64,000 bases of DNA from DATAOG01 sp963753685 (GTDB lineage Bacteria; Pseudomonadota; Alphaproteobacteria; Geminicoccales; Geminicoccaceae). The notes under the pieces were generated by a model, which was given only the letters and a program-made list of their open reading frames with translations, made no database searches and was not told where the DNA came from. Location: positions 43,401 through 107,400 of the forward strand of contig CAVWDE010000018.1 in assembly GCA_963753685.1 (NCBI GenBank), in the 5' to 3' direction. Made by a program: the position numbers and the translations under genes. Shown one piece after another: positions 1 through 8,796 of the stretch (within the stretch, counting starts at the first letter, position 1; every line of letters starts with the position of its first letter).

Positions 1-428
1 GGGCCGAGGCCGACGCGGATGCCGAGCTGACCCCCGATGACCTCCTCGCGTTCGAGGCGTGGCACGGGCCCATTCCCGCCAGCGCCTGCGTTGCCATGCT
101 GAGCGGCTGGGACCGGTACGTCAGGTCGGCGACATTCCGCAACGACGATGATCTGGGCATCATGCACTTTCCGGGCTTTCACGCCGAGGCCGCGGCCCTG
201 CTGATCGAACGCGACGCCGCCGGCATCGCGGTCGACACGCTCTCCCTCGATCGCGGATGCTCGAGCGAGTTCGCGACCCACGCGCTCTGGCTGCCGTCCG
301 GCCGCTGGGGGCTGGAGGCGCTCGCCAACCTCGCCCTGCTGCCGCCGACCGGGGCGGTGCTGGTGGTTGGCTGCCCGCGGATCGCGGGCGCGACCGGCGC
401 GCCCTGCCGGGCCTTCGCACTCCTTTGA
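1..428 (+). CDS. Cyclase-family (KynB-like) protein, 3' part
   Basis: The reading frame is open from base 3 and ends at a TGA, so only the last ~141 residues are in the window. The segment GIAVDTLSLDRG, followed by a H-A-LWLPSGRWGLEALANLALLPP stretch broken over residues, matches the C-terminal half of the metal-dependent cyclase/kynurenine formamidase-like family (established family pattern: GI.VDT.S.D.G with a downstream E-L-N/A motif). Members hydrolyse cyclic or amide substrates; the substrate here cannot be told. It lies 78 bases before an FAD-linked oxidase on the same strand, suggesting a shared catabolic operon that starts left of the window. Confidence 0.75.
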   Translation, partial: AEADADAELTPDDLLAFEAWHGPIPASACVAMLSGWDRYVRSATFRNDDDLGIMHFPGFHAEAAALLIERDAAGIAVDTLSLDRGCSSEFATHALWLPSGRWGLEALANLALLPPTGAVLVVGCPRIAGATGAPCRAFALL

Positions 429-506
429 TGCGCGATCCTGGTGGCCGACGACCAGCATCGGACGGGGGTGGAGGGCCGCGGCCTGGCTCCCGGCCGGGAG
501 AGGCGG

Positions 507-1901
507 ATGGCCGGACTTGAGGGCTTGCGGGCGGAGCTCGGCGACCTGCCGATCATCGACGACCGGGCCAGAGTGTTGCAGAAGAGCCGGGACTTTTACT
601 GGTACAGCCCGGTCCTGAAACGTCAGCTGGAGCACGCCTGCGCCGACCTCGTGGTCGAGGCCCGCAGCCAGGAGGACGTGATCCGCGCGCTTGGCGCCTG
701 CTTCCGCCACCGGATCCCGGTCACCGTGCGCGGCGGCGGCAGCGGCAACTACGGCCAGGCGATGCCCTTACGAGGCGGCGTGGTGCTCGACCTCGCGCGC
801 CTCGACCGGGTCAAGGAGATCGGCTTCGGTCGGGTGCGGGCCGAGGCCGGCGCCAAGCTCGCCAGGATCGACCAGGCCTGCCAGGAGCATTCCCGCCAGG
901 AGCTCCGCTTCCACCCGAGCACGCTGAAAATGGGCACGATCGGCGGCTTCGTCGCCGGCGGCTCCTCGGGCGTCGGCTCGATCACCTGGGGTATTTTGCG
1001 CGATCCCGGCAACATCCTCTCCGTGCGCGTCGTGACCATGGAGGCGGAGCCGCGGATCCTCGACCTCGAGGGCGCCGCGATCCAACAGGTGAACCACGCC
1101 TACGGCACCAACGGCGTGATCACCGAGGTCGAGATGCCGCTCGCCCCGGCTTACCCCTGGGTCGACCTGATCGTGGGCTTTGCGGACCTCGTGACCGCGG
1201 TCCACTGCGCCGATGCGCTGGCCCGCCAGGACGGCCTGGTCAAGAAGCTGATTTCCGTCGTTGCCGCGCCGATCGGCGAGCTCTATTTCCGCCCGCTGCA
1301 GAGCCGGATCGCCAGGGGCCAGCACCTGGTCCTCCTGATGCTGAGCGAATTGTCCCTGCACGGGTTCCGCGATGTTCTCCAGGCTTGGCCGGGCCAGATC
1401 CTGCTCGAGCGCGCGGCCGCCGAACCTCAGCGCCGGGCCCTGCCGGTCTACGAATTGTCCTGGAATCACACGACCTTGCACGCGCTCAAGATCGACCCGG
1501 GCGTGACCTATCTGCAGGTGCTCTACCCGCCGCTCGTCCACGTTGAGCGGGCCCTGGAGATGCACCGCCACTTTGGCGAAGAGGCCATGATCCACCTCGA
1601 ATTCGTCCGCTTCGAGGGCCAAATCGCCTGCTTCGGCCTGCCAATCGTGCGCTTCACGACCGAAAACCGCCTGGATGAGATCATCCGCTTCCACGAGGAC
1701 CACGGCTGCCCGATCTTCAACCCGCACGCCTTCACCCTCGAAGAGGGCGGCATGAAACAGGTCGACCACACCCAACTCGCCTTCAAACGCGAAGCCGACC
1801 CGCAAGGCCTCCTCAACCCCGGCAAAATGCTCGCCTGGGACAATCCGAACCTCACCCTCGCCGACCGCCAGTCCTACCTCTACAAATCCCTTGACATTTG
1901 A
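507..1901 (+). CDS. FAD-binding oxidoreductase (FAD-linked oxidase, FAD_binding_4 type)
   Basis: The 464-residue product carries the PP-loop/VAO-type FAD domain: the run PVTVRGGGSGNYGQAMP (about residues 71-87) is the pyrophosphate-binding segment, and GTIGGFVAGGSSGVGSITWG fits the second FAD-contact loop. The C-terminal half ends DPQGLLNPGKML, the usual tail of GlcD/oxidase-type enzymes. The ATG at 507 is chosen because GGGAGAGG lies just upstream; an in-frame ATG at 441 has no comparable ribosome site. Probably oxidises a hydroxyacid or similar substrate together with the cyclase-like enzyme before it; substrate not determinable. Confidence 0.85.
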   Translation: MAGLEGLRAELGDLPIIDDRARVLQKSRDFYWYSPVLKRQLEHACADLVVEARSQEDVIRALGACFRHRIPVTVRGGGSGNYGQAMPLRGGVVLDLARLDRVKEIGFGRVRAEAGAKLARIDQACQEHSRQELRFHPSTLKMGTIGGFVAGGSSGVGSITWGILRDPGNILSVRVVTMEAEPRILDLEGAAIQQVNHAYGTNGVITEVEMPLAPAYPWVDLIVGFADLVTAVHCADALARQDGLVKKLISVVAAPIGELYFRPLQSRIARGQHLVLLMLSELSLHGFRDVLQAWPGQILLERAAAEPQRRALPVYELSWNHTTLHALKIDPGVTYLQVLYPPLVHVERALEMHRHFGEEAMIHLEFVRFEGQIACFGLPIVRFTTENRLDEIIRFHEDHGCPIFNPHAFTLEEGGMKQVDHTQLAFKREADPQGLLNPGKMLAWDNPNLTLADRQSYLYKSLDI

Positions 1902-1920
1902 CGACCCGGAGGACTGCGCC

Positions 1921-2210
1921 GTGCCGATGAAGAACCCGCCGCACCCGGGCCTGTCGGTGCGCCACGACTGCCTGGAGCCGCTGCGCTTGAGCGTGACGGA
2001 GGCGGCACGGAAGCTCGGCGTCAGCCGCAAGCACCTGTCCGGCGTCGTCAACTGCCGATCCGGCATCTCGCCGGAGATGGCGATCCGGCTCGACAAGGCG
2101 TTCGGCGGCAGTGCCTTGACCTGGGTCCGCCTGCAGGCCGCCTATGACCTCGCCAGGCCATGCGCCACGCCGACCGGATCAAGCTCGAGCGCCTGACGCC
2201 CGCGGCGTGA
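1921..2210 (+). pseudogene. HigA-family antitoxin (XRE HTH), frameshifted near 2157
   Basis: The N-terminus (MKNPPHPG, then LEPLRLSVTEAARKLGVSR and SGISPEMAIRL) is the HigA/VapI addiction-module antitoxin with its helix-turn-helix. A GTG at 1921 with GGAGG eight bases upstream is preferred to the ATG at 1927. After AAYDLA the frame runs into an unrelated tail; inserting one C in GCCAGG (about 2157) restores AQAMRHADRIKLERLTPAA and a TGA at 2208-2210, exactly the family C-terminus, for about 96 residues. No HigB toxin precedes it: the upstream neighbour is the FAD oxidase, 19 bases away. So it is an orphan antitoxin, either decaying or affected by a sequencing indel. Confidence 0.8.
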
Positions 2211-2252
2211 TGATCGGCCGGACGATCCTGACGGCGCGAGGCAGGAGCGGGG

Positions 2253-2680
2253 TCAGGGCTCTCGGTCGCGGGCCAGCTCAAGGAAGGATCGTGGGGTCAA
2301 GATCCGCAGCCCGTCGAAGGGGTCGAGGGCCAGGAGGTCGGCGTCGCCGGTGACGATACAGTCGGCCTCACCGCTGATCGCTGTCTCGAGGAACTTGTCG
2401 TCGTCCGGGTCGCGGCAGGCATGTACGGTTCCGGCGACGAGACCCACTCCGCTACGCTCGCGAGGTCGGACAGGAACCGCTGCCGCAGCGTGGGGTCGAC
2501 GTAGCGGTCGAACTTGGGCCGCGCCAGCCGCGACGCCAGCTCGGCGAACGTCTCGTTCGAGAAGACAAGCCCGCTGCCCGCCGCACGGATCGCGGTCAGA
2601 ACATCCGCGGTCCGGCCACTCGGCTGCAGGAGCGCGCTGATCAGGACGTTGGTGTCGACGACGCAGCGCTCAACTTTCAT
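2253..2680 (-). pseudogene. PIN-domain toxin (COG1569-type), frameshifted near 2426
   Basis: The start encodes VERCVVDTNVLISALL, the first PIN acidic motif, with E at the SNETFAEL segment. After SSPEP the frame is lost; adding one base in CCGT (about 2426) continues into HACRDPDDDKFLETA, then VTGDADLLAL, the remaining acidic residues of the PIN active site, and RILTPRSFLE. The repaired product would be ~142 residues, full length for this RNase toxin family. It overlaps the Phd-like antitoxin by 11 bases, the expected antitoxin-toxin order. All catalytic acids are present, so the gene is either recently broken or intact with a base missing from the assembly. Confidence 0.8.
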
Positions 2681-2921
2681 CGGCGAGCAGCTCGTCGAGC
2701 AGCTCGTCGGTGAGGCCTCGGCCGGCCGCTTGCTTGCGTGCCGCGTCCATCGTCTCGGACAGGCGGTTCCAGGCAGCGCCCCGCAGCCGTTCGTAATCCT
2801 CGACCGACATCACGACGGCGGCGGGGCGGCCCTTCCTGGTGACGGTCACCGGCGCGCGCTCGGCGGCATCGAGGAGCTGGCCGAAGCGCGCTTTGGCGTC
2901 GAGGGAGGACATCGTCCGCAT
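2670..2921 (-). CDS. Phd/YefM-type antitoxin
   Basis: An 83-residue protein with the Phd/YefM pattern: SSLDAKARFGQLLDAAE (N-terminal dimer/DNA-binding helix), VTVTRKGRPAAVVMSVEDYERL (beta hairpin), and a polar C-terminal tail rich in D, E and L that would fold on the toxin. It precedes and overlaps the PIN toxin by 11 bases, so the pair is a type II toxin-antitoxin operon, normally autorepressed by this protein. ATG at 2921; an in-frame ATG at 2912 is also possible. The 135-base gap to the divergent HTH gene at 3057 would hold its promoter. Confidence 0.85.
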   Translation of the reverse strand: MRTMSSLDAKARFGQLLDAAERAPVTVTRKGRPAAVVMSVEDYERLRGAAWNRLSETMDAARKQAAGRGLTDELLDELLADES

Positions 2922-3056
2922 GCGGGCATGATAGCCGCTTCGGCCGCGCCCGTCTCGCTGCTTCCAACGTTGGGCCGCGGCCAGTCCGACATCGTTCGGC
3001 GAACGCCCGCGCGCCGGTGCCGAAGGATGGGTTTGCGTTATGGGCGGAAGCGCGCT

Positions 3057-3974
3057 ATGGAGACGGTTCCGCCGGCTCTGCGACGATGGCCCGTGCCCGA
3101 GTTTCTGACCACCAAGGAAGTGGCCGCCCTGCTCCGGATCAAGGAGCGGAAGGTGTACGAGCTGGTCAGCGACCAGGCGATCCCGGTCAGCCGGGTGACC
3201 GGCAAGCTGTTGTTTCCGCGCGAGATGATCGAGGCGTGGGTGTGGCGCCATGCCGAGTATCGGGGTGGGATCGAGGCGTTGCAGCCGCGGCCGCCGGTGC
3301 TGGCCGGCAGCCATGATCCGCTGCTCGAATGGGCGCTGCGGCAGTCGGCGAGCGAGCTTGCGATCTTCTTCGACGGCAGCCTGGACGGGCTCGCGCGGCT
3401 GGGCGCCGGGCGGGCGATCGCGGCCGGCTTGCACATCTTCGAGCCCGAGGCAGAGGACTGGAACCGCGGCCATCTCGAGCGCGCCCTGCCGGGCAGCCCG
3501 TTCGTGCTGGTCGAGTGGGCCTGGCGGGTCCAGGGGCTGGTCGTGCCGCCGGGCAATCCCAAGGGCATCGGCGGGCTCGGCGATCTCGCAGGCCGGACCC
3601 TGATCCCGCGCCAGAAGCAGGCGGGCAGCCAGATCCTGCTCGACCATCTGCTGCAGCGGGACGGCCACGATCCGAGCCGGCTGCAGTGGCTGGCGCCGGC
3701 CGCGCGCAACCATGCCGAGGTGGCGCTCGCGGTCGCCGAGGGCAAGGCGGATGCGGGCTTCGCGGTCGAGACGGTGGCGCGCCAGTTCCGCCTCGAGTTC
3801 GTGCCGCTGTTCCGCGAGCGCTACGACCTCGCGATCTGGCGGCGGGACTATTTCGAGCCGCCGCTGCAGAAGCTGTTCGGGTTCGGCCGCAGCGACGCTT
3901 TCCGGACCCGGGCGGCGGAGCTCGGCGGCTACGATGTGTCCGGCCTGGGCCGCGTGCACTACAACGGGCCCTGA
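3057..3974 (+). CDS. HTH regulator with periplasmic-binding-protein-like ligand domain
   Basis: The 305-residue product starts with an excisionase-type helix-turn-helix (about 15-65: FLTTKEVAALLRIKERKVYE, then a FPREMIEAWV recognition segment) and continues into a substrate-binding-protein-like domain (about 85-300) with GHLERALPGSPFVLVEW and LAGRTLIPRQKQAGSQ. This fusion is the MopR/ModE-like 'HTH plus PBP' family, which senses a small ligand in the cytoplasm. An alternative ATG at 3027 lies in frame. Its position before the GntR gene and transporter operon suggests local control, but the ligand is unknown. Confidence 0.8.
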   Translation: METVPPALRRWPVPEFLTTKEVAALLRIKERKVYELVSDQAIPVSRVTGKLLFPREMIEAWVWRHAEYRGGIEALQPRPPVLAGSHDPLLEWALRQSASELAIFFDGSLDGLARLGAGRAIAAGLHIFEPEAEDWNRGHLERALPGSPFVLVEWAWRVQGLVVPPGNPKGIGGLGDLAGRTLIPRQKQAGSQILLDHLLQRDGHDPSRLQWLAPAARNHAEVALAVAEGKADAGFAVETVARQFRLEFVPLFRERYDLAIWRRDYFEPPLQKLFGFGRSDAFRTRAAELGGYDVSGLGRVHYNGP

Positions 3975-3985
3975 GCACGGTCCGG

Positions 3986-4050
3986 GGCTGCAGTCCCAGG
4001 CTGCGGTCCCAGGCTGCGGTCCCAGGCTGCGGTCCCAGGCTGCGGTCCTT
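3986..4050. repeat. Tandem repeat, 13 bp x 5
   Basis: Five head-to-tail copies of GGCTGCGGTCCCA; the first has A for G at position 7 and the last ends TT instead of CA. The array begins 11 bases after the stop of the HTH/PBP regulator gene, in the gap before the GntR gene. Thirteen is not a multiple of three, so the array is not a coding repeat. Confidence 0.95.
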
Positions 4051-4105
4051 GAGCGTGTCGCCCTCGGGAAGCTGCCGTAGCCGGCGGCAACGCGGTTCGT
4101 GCCGA

Positions 4106-4133
4106 AATTTGTATTCAATTCTGAACACAATTT
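4106..4133. promoter_or_regulatory. Inverted repeat, candidate GntR/FCD operator
   Basis: Arms TTGTATTCA (4109-4117) and TGAACACAA (4122-4130) around the spacer ATTC form an imperfect palindrome; the arms extend to 12 bases with two mismatches. It lies in a conspicuously AT-rich patch about 75 bases before the GTG start of the GntR/FCD regulator, where an autoregulated FCD-type repressor would bind. Binding is inferred from position and symmetry only. Confidence 0.5.
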
Positions 4134-4206
4134 AGTATGGACAGCCGCCGCGCCGGTTGGCTACGATCGCGGCCGCGGTTTGAGGCCAGGAAGGGGCGCG
4201 CGACCG

Positions 4207-5013
4207 GTGATCAGGGAATCGGCGAGCAGCGAGGACTCCGATGTCGACGCCGCAGCGGCGGGCAACCGTCCCGGACGGCGCGCCAACCTCGACGATCACA
4301 TTTATGACCAGGTCAAGCAGATGATCGTCGACCGCGCCCTGCTGCCGGGTCAAAGGATCGTGCCGGAGCAGCTGGCGCGCGACATGGGGGTGAGCCGGAC
4401 CCCCATGCTGAGCGCCCTCAAGCGCCTGTCGCAGGAGCAGCTGCTCGAGTGGCGCTCGCGCCGGGGCGTCTTCGTCCGCCACCTGTCGAGGCGGGAACTG
4501 GCGCTGATCTTCGAGCTGCGCGAAGTGCTCGAAGGTCTCGCCGCCCGACGCGCCGCCGAGATCATCGAATCCTGGCAGGTCGAGCAATTGAAATCCCTCT
4601 TTACCGGCATCGGAGCCGCAGAAACTCCGGAAAACCGGCATGCCTACATGCACCAGGACTATCTTTTTCATTCGGGCCTTTTGGAAATTGCCGGCAGCCC
4701 GCCGCTCAGCCAGACCATGAGCTCGGTCAACATTCTGGTCTCGGCGTTCGAGGCGGGCCTGGTGCGGTCGATCCGCGAGGGCATGGCCGAGCACGAGGAG
4801 ATCTTCGCAGCCCTTGCCAGGCGCGATCCCGCTGCCGCCGAGGCGGCCATGCGCACGCACGTGCACCGGTCCGCGGTCCATCTGCACCACGAAGCCGACG
4901 TTTTCGAGAGATCGCAACGGGTTTCCTTCGCCCGCGCGCGGGCGACAACCACAACCCCAAGCACAACCACAACGACACTACCTGCTGGAGGACGACGCCG
5001 TGACGGATCATGA
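4207..5013 (+). CDS. GntR-family regulator, FCD domain
   Basis: A 268-residue regulator. The winged helix (about 30-100) includes IYDQVKQMIVDRALLPGQRI and LARDMGVSRTPMLSALKRL; the helical FCD ligand domain follows (about 105-225) with FELREVLEGLAARRAAE, H at HQDYLFHSGLLEIAG and the AMRTHVHRS metal-site histidine. GTG at 4207 is chosen for AGGAAGGGG upstream. The C-terminus ends in an unusual ~25-residue Thr-rich tail encoded by an A/C-only tract (4945-4978). It overlaps the binding-protein gene by 14 bases, so it probably controls that transport operon in response to a carboxylate-type ligand. Confidence 0.88.
   Translation: MIRESASSEDSDVDAAAAGNRPGRRANLDDHIYDQVKQMIVDRALLPGQRIVPEQLARDMGVSRTPMLSALKRLSQEQLLEWRSRRGVFVRHLSRRELALIFELREVLEGLAARRAAEIIESWQVEQLKSLFTGIGAAETPENRHAYMHQDYLFHSGLLEIAGSPPLSQTMSSVNILVSAFEAGLVRSIREGMAEHEEIFAALARRDPAAAEAAMRTHVHRSAVHLHHEADVFERSQRVSFARARATTTTPSTTTTTLPAGGRRRDGS
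4945..4978 (+). repeat. A/C-rich low-complexity tract
   Basis: A run made almost wholly of ACAACC/CACAAC units, ending about 20 bases before the start codon of the binding-protein gene. On the coding strand it gives the Thr-rich tail of the GntR protein; as leader RNA for the next gene it would be unstructured, in contrast to the GC-rich surroundings. Confidence 0.8.
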
Positions 5014-6664
5014 CAGCGATGTATGGCGGGCGCTGACGATGTCTTCGATCGGCAGACGCAGCTTTCTCCACCGGTCGGCGGTCGCAGCTGCCCTGCCGGC
5101 CTTGATGACGGCGGCCCTGACCCGTCCGGCCAGGGCGGCCGGGAAGAAGCTCGGCACGCTGGTCGTGGCCATTCAGGAAGGCGACACGCGCACGCTCGAC
5201 CCCGAGGGCGCGAACGAGCTGACCGTCCCGATCTTCCTGCGCGCGGTCTACGATCAGCTGCTGACCTTTCCGGGCTCCGACTTCAGCAAGGTGACCTCGG
5301 ACGTCGCGACCAAGTGGGACGTCAGCGCGGACGGCCTGACCTACACGTTCGAGATCAATCCCGACATCAAGTTCTCCGACGGCACGCCGCTCACCGCCGA
5401 CGATGTCGTGTTCTCCTTGATGCGGCAGAAGAACCTCAAGGGTCCGGCATCCTGGTTCCAGGACGGGGTCGCCTCGGTCACGAAGAGCGGCGCCAACGAG
5501 GTCGTGATCAAGCTCACCTCGCTCAATGTCGACTGGCTGTTTCTTTTGACCTCGCCGTTCCTGAGCGTCGCCAGCGCCGCCGCCCTGAAGGCGCATGGCG
5601 GCACCGATGCGGCCGACGCGGCGACCAAGGACACCGCGCGCGCCTGGCTCGATCAACACAGCGCCGGCAGCGGTCCGTTCGTCCTGGAGGCCTGGGAGCA
5701 CGGCTCGCAGCTGACGCTTTCGCGCAACCCGCACTATTGGGGCAAGCAGCCGCCGTTCGACCGGGTCGTCTTCAAGTTCGTCAAGGACGCCAACGTCCAG
5801 CGGGACCTTTTGGTGCGCGGCGATGCCCATTTCGCGGCCAACCTGTCCCCGGACCTCGCCGCCGACCTGCAGGGCAAGCCCGACATCGGCATGCTGAATG
5901 TGCCCTCGCTCGGCTTCCCCTGGCTCGGGCTGCACGTCAACCACAACCCGGCGCTCAAGACTCCGAAATCCTGGGAAGCGATCAAATACGCGATCGACTA
6001 CGACGGCATGGCCCAACTCTATCGGGGCGGCGGCCAGTTCATCGCGTCGTGCATCCCGAACGGGCTGCCCAACGCGCTGCCGATCGAGGAGCGGATCAAG
6101 CGCGACCCGGAGCGCGCCAAGGCGGCGCTCGGGGCCGCCAATCTCGCGGACGGCTTCGCGTTCGAGCTGACCTATGCGTCCGAGCAGCTCTACCAGAACG
6201 TCCCGGCCAACCTGATCGCCGCGAAGATCCAGCAGGACCTGAGCGAGGTCGGGATCACCGCCAACCTCAGGCCGGTGCCCTCGACCCAGGAGCTGACCGA
6301 TTTTCGCGCCGGCAAGCTCGAGGCGGCGATCCACTTCTGGGGCGCCGACTATATCGGCTGGACCGATTTCGTGCCGGTGTTCGCGCCGGGCGGACACGTC
6401 GCGGAACCGCGTCAGGGCTGGAGCCCGTCGTTCTCGCCGGAAGCCAAGAAGATCTCGGACCTGGCCAAGGAAGCCGTGGTCACCCTCGACCCCGCCAAGC
6501 AGCAGCAGCTCTGCTACGAGGCCCAGCGCATGATGAACGAGGTCGGCCCCTACGCCTGGCTGTTCGAGGCGAACATCCAGGTCGGCTATCGGACCGACGT
6601 CGTCAAGTCGGTGGCGACCAACCCGGTCTGGTATGTGGACGTCGGCACCGTCGAGCTGGTGTGA
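5000..6664 (+). CDS. ABC transporter substrate-binding protein, family 5 (DppA/OppA-like)
   Basis: A 554-residue periplasmic solute-binding protein. A Tat signal is visible near residues 16-45: GRRSFLHRS followed by AVAAALPALMTAAL and a RPARAA cleavage region. The mature part has the SBP_bac_5 hallmarks TRTLDPEGAN, TYTFEINPDIKFSDGTPLTADDVVFS (split over the motif) and GSGPFVLEAWEHGSQLTLSRN. GTG at 5000 follows GGAGG; ATG at 5039, just before the twin-arginine motif, is an alternative. It heads the transporter operon and binds a peptide, opine or similar solute; identity cannot be read from sequence. Confidence 0.92.
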   Translation: MTDHDSDVWRALTMSSIGRRSFLHRSAVAAALPALMTAALTRPARAAGKKLGTLVVAIQEGDTRTLDPEGANELTVPIFLRAVYDQLLTFPGSDFSKVTSDVATKWDVSADGLTYTFEINPDIKFSDGTPLTADDVVFSLMRQKNLKGPASWFQDGVASVTKSGANEVVIKLTSLNVDWLFLLTSPFLSVASAAALKAHGGTDAADAATKDTARAWLDQHSAGSGPFVLEAWEHGSQLTLSRNPHYWGKQPPFDRVVFKFVKDANVQRDLLVRGDAHFAANLSPDLAADLQGKPDIGMLNVPSLGFPWLGLHVNHNPALKTPKSWEAIKYAIDYDGMAQLYRGGGQFIASCIPNGLPNALPIEERIKRDPERAKAALGAANLADGFAFELTYASEQLYQNVPANLIAAKIQQDLSEVGITANLRPVPSTQELTDFRAGKLEAAIHFWGADYIGWTDFVPVFAPGGHVAEPRQGWSPSFSPEAKKISDLAKEAVVTLDPAKQQQLCYEAQRMMNEVGPYAWLFEANIQVGYRTDVVKSVATNPVWYVDVGTVELV

Positions 6665-6852
6665 GCCTGGCATCGGTCGTTGACGACGACGCGGCGGCGC
6701 GCCCCTGCGACCACGCCGAGGCCTGGACGGTCTGCGTGCACCTCAGGCAAGCGCGCGGCCGCGAGCCGCGACCCTCGCAGCGAGCGGCGGTGACCCGTGC
6801 GCCGACTTCCGCTTCCGGATCGCGCCCCATCCTGTCGTGATGAGCCGCAATC

Positions 6853-7884
6853 GTGATCGCGTATGTCGCCCGCCGCCTGGCTCTCTTGATCCCGATCCTG
6901 TTCGGAATGACGCTCATCTCGTTCGTGGTCAGCCGCGCCATTCCGACCGACCCCGTGGTCGCCACGCTTGGCCAGCAGGCGGCCGATCACCCGGAGATCG
7001 TGGCCGCCTATCGACAGCATTGGGGCTTGGACAAGCCGCTGTTCCTGCAATACCTGCTCTACGTCGGCAATCTTTTGCGCGGTGATCTTGGCGAATCCAT
7101 CTATACCCATCGCCCGGTCATCCAGGACCTCAAATCCTACCTGCCGGCAACCATCGAGCTGGCCACGGTCACCGTCTTGCTGAGCGTGGTGATCTCGGTG
7201 CCGCTCGGCATCATCGCCGCGATCTGGCGGGGCACGATCCTCGACCTCGGCATCCGCCTCTTGACCCTGATCGGCGTCGCCATGCCGATCTTCTGGCTGG
7301 CCTTGGCGGCGCTCGACATCTTCTACCTCAAGCTCGGCATCGCGCCGGCGCCCGGGCGGATCGATGCCGCGATCGCGCCACCGCCGACCATCACCGGCAT
7401 GTATACCGTCGACAGCCTGATCGCCGGCGATTGGCAGGCCTTCGCCAGCGCCGTCTCGCACCTGGTGCTGCCCGCGCTGATCCTGGCCACCTGGAGCAGC
7501 GGCATGCTGACCCGGATGATGCGCACCAGCATGCTGTCGGTGCTGCCGCAGGGTTTCTTGCAGACGGTGCGCAGCAAAGGCGCCTCGGAGATCTATACGA
7601 TCCTGCGCCACGCCACCCCGAACGCCCTCATCCCGGTCGTCACCATCGTCGGGCTCGCCTACGGCGATCTGCTCACCGGGGTCATCCTGATCGAGACCTT
7701 GTTCGCCTGGCCGGGCATCGGGCACTACGCCTACGCGGCCGCGATCTATGCCGACTTCCCGGCGATCATCGGCGTCACCCTGGTGTTTGGGATCATCTAC
7801 ACCTTCGTCAATCTCGGCGTCGACATCGTCTACGCCATCCTCGACCCGCGCATCCGCCTGGCGATGGCGACGGGGCGCCGCTGA
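6853..7884 (+). CDS. ABC transporter permease, DppB/OppB type
   Basis: A 343-residue inner-membrane protein with about six hydrophobic spans, beginning YVARRLALLIPILFGMTLIS, the typical first segment of DppB/OppB permeases, and PTDPV soon after. The EAA loop is near GFLQTVRSKGASEIYTILRH, with ALIPVVTIVGL following, where the ATPase docks. GTG start at 6853. The 188 bases before it hold nothing else that I can identify. It overlaps the next permease by one base (TGATG), so the two are translationally coupled. Confidence 0.92.
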   Translation: MIAYVARRLALLIPILFGMTLISFVVSRAIPTDPVVATLGQQAADHPEIVAAYRQHWGLDKPLFLQYLLYVGNLLRGDLGESIYTHRPVIQDLKSYLPATIELATVTVLLSVVISVPLGIIAAIWRGTILDLGIRLLTLIGVAMPIFWLALAALDIFYLKLGIAPAPGRIDAAIAPPPTITGMYTVDSLIAGDWQAFASAVSHLVLPALILATWSSGMLTRMMRTSMLSVLPQGFLQTVRSKGASEIYTILRHATPNALIPVVTIVGLAYGDLLTGVILIETLFAWPGIGHYAYAAAIYADFPAIIGVTLVFGIIYTFVNLGVDIVYAILDPRIRLAMATGRR

Positions 7885-8771
7885 TGGCCGCAGCCGCTGC
7901 CGCCGCCGCGTCCGGGCGGGCCGCTCCGGGCATCCTGCGCCGGCTGCTGCTGCTCATGCGCCAGGACCTGCAGCTGACGGTCAGCCTCGCCATGATCGGG
8001 GCGTCGCTGCTGGCGATTGGAGGCTCCGGCGTGCTGGCGCCGGCCGGCCCGATCGCCCAGGACCTTGTCCATCGGCTCCAGCCTCCGAGTTGGGGCGGGC
8101 ATCTCTTCGGCACCGATCAGCTCGGCCGTGACGTCTTCGCGCGCGTCCTCTATGGCGGCCGCGAATCGGTGCCGGCGGCCTTCCTCGTGGTCCTGATCGG
8201 GGCCACTGTCGGAACCCTGCTCGGCGCGGTCGCCGGCTACGGCGGCCGGGTGGTCGACGAGATCATCATGCGCGTCACCGACATGGTTCTGGCCTTCCCG
8301 GTCCTCGTGCTGGCGATGGCCGTGGCGGCCGCACTCGGCGCCAGCCTCATGCATGCCGTGATCGCGCTGACCGCCGTCTGGTGGCCGGCCTATGTCAGGG
8401 TCTGCCGCGGCCTCATCCTGGAGCTGCGCGAGCGGGAGTATGTCGCCGCCTCGCGCGCGGCCGGGCGCCCGGTGCTGATGATCCTCGTGCGCGTGATCCT
8501 GCCGAATGCGCTGCCCGCCCTGCTCGTGATGGCCGCCGTCGACATCGGTCGGGCGATCCTCAACTTCTCGATCCTGAGCTTCCTCGGGCTGGGCGCGCGT
8601 CCGCCGGCGCCCGAGTGGGGCTCGATGGTCTCGAGCGGCGCCGAGGTCATGGACCAGTGGTGGGTCGCGACCTTTCCCGGCCTCGCGATCCTGATCCTGG
8701 TGTTCGCCTTCAACCTGCTCGGCGATTCGGCGCGCGATGCCCTGGACCCGTGGGTCGGCGGCCGGCGCTAG
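7884..8771 (+). CDS. ABC transporter permease, DppC/OppC type
   Basis: A 295-residue inner-membrane protein with the DppC signature HLFGTDQLGRDVFARVLYGG at about residues 72-91, a cytoplasmic EAA loop (EREYVAASRAAGRPVLMILV) and FLGLGARPPAPEWGSM near the C-terminus. ATG at 7884 shares its first base with the TGA of the upstream permease. Forms the membrane channel with it. The N-terminal MAAAAAAAASGRAAPG is an Ala-rich, weakly structured extension before the first membrane span. Confidence 0.92.
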   Translation: MAAAAAAAASGRAAPGILRRLLLLMRQDLQLTVSLAMIGASLLAIGGSGVLAPAGPIAQDLVHRLQPPSWGGHLFGTDQLGRDVFARVLYGGRESVPAAFLVVLIGATVGTLLGAVAGYGGRVVDEIIMRVTDMVLAFPVLVLAMAVAAALGASLMHAVIALTAVWWPAYVRVCRGLILELREREYVAASRAAGRPVLMILVRVILPNALPALLVMAAVDIGRAILNFSILSFLGLGARPPAPEWGSMVSSGAEVMDQWWVATFPGLAILILVFAFNLLGDSARDALDPWVGGRR

Positions 8772-8796
8772 GGACGGGAAGGGCCCGACCGGCGAG

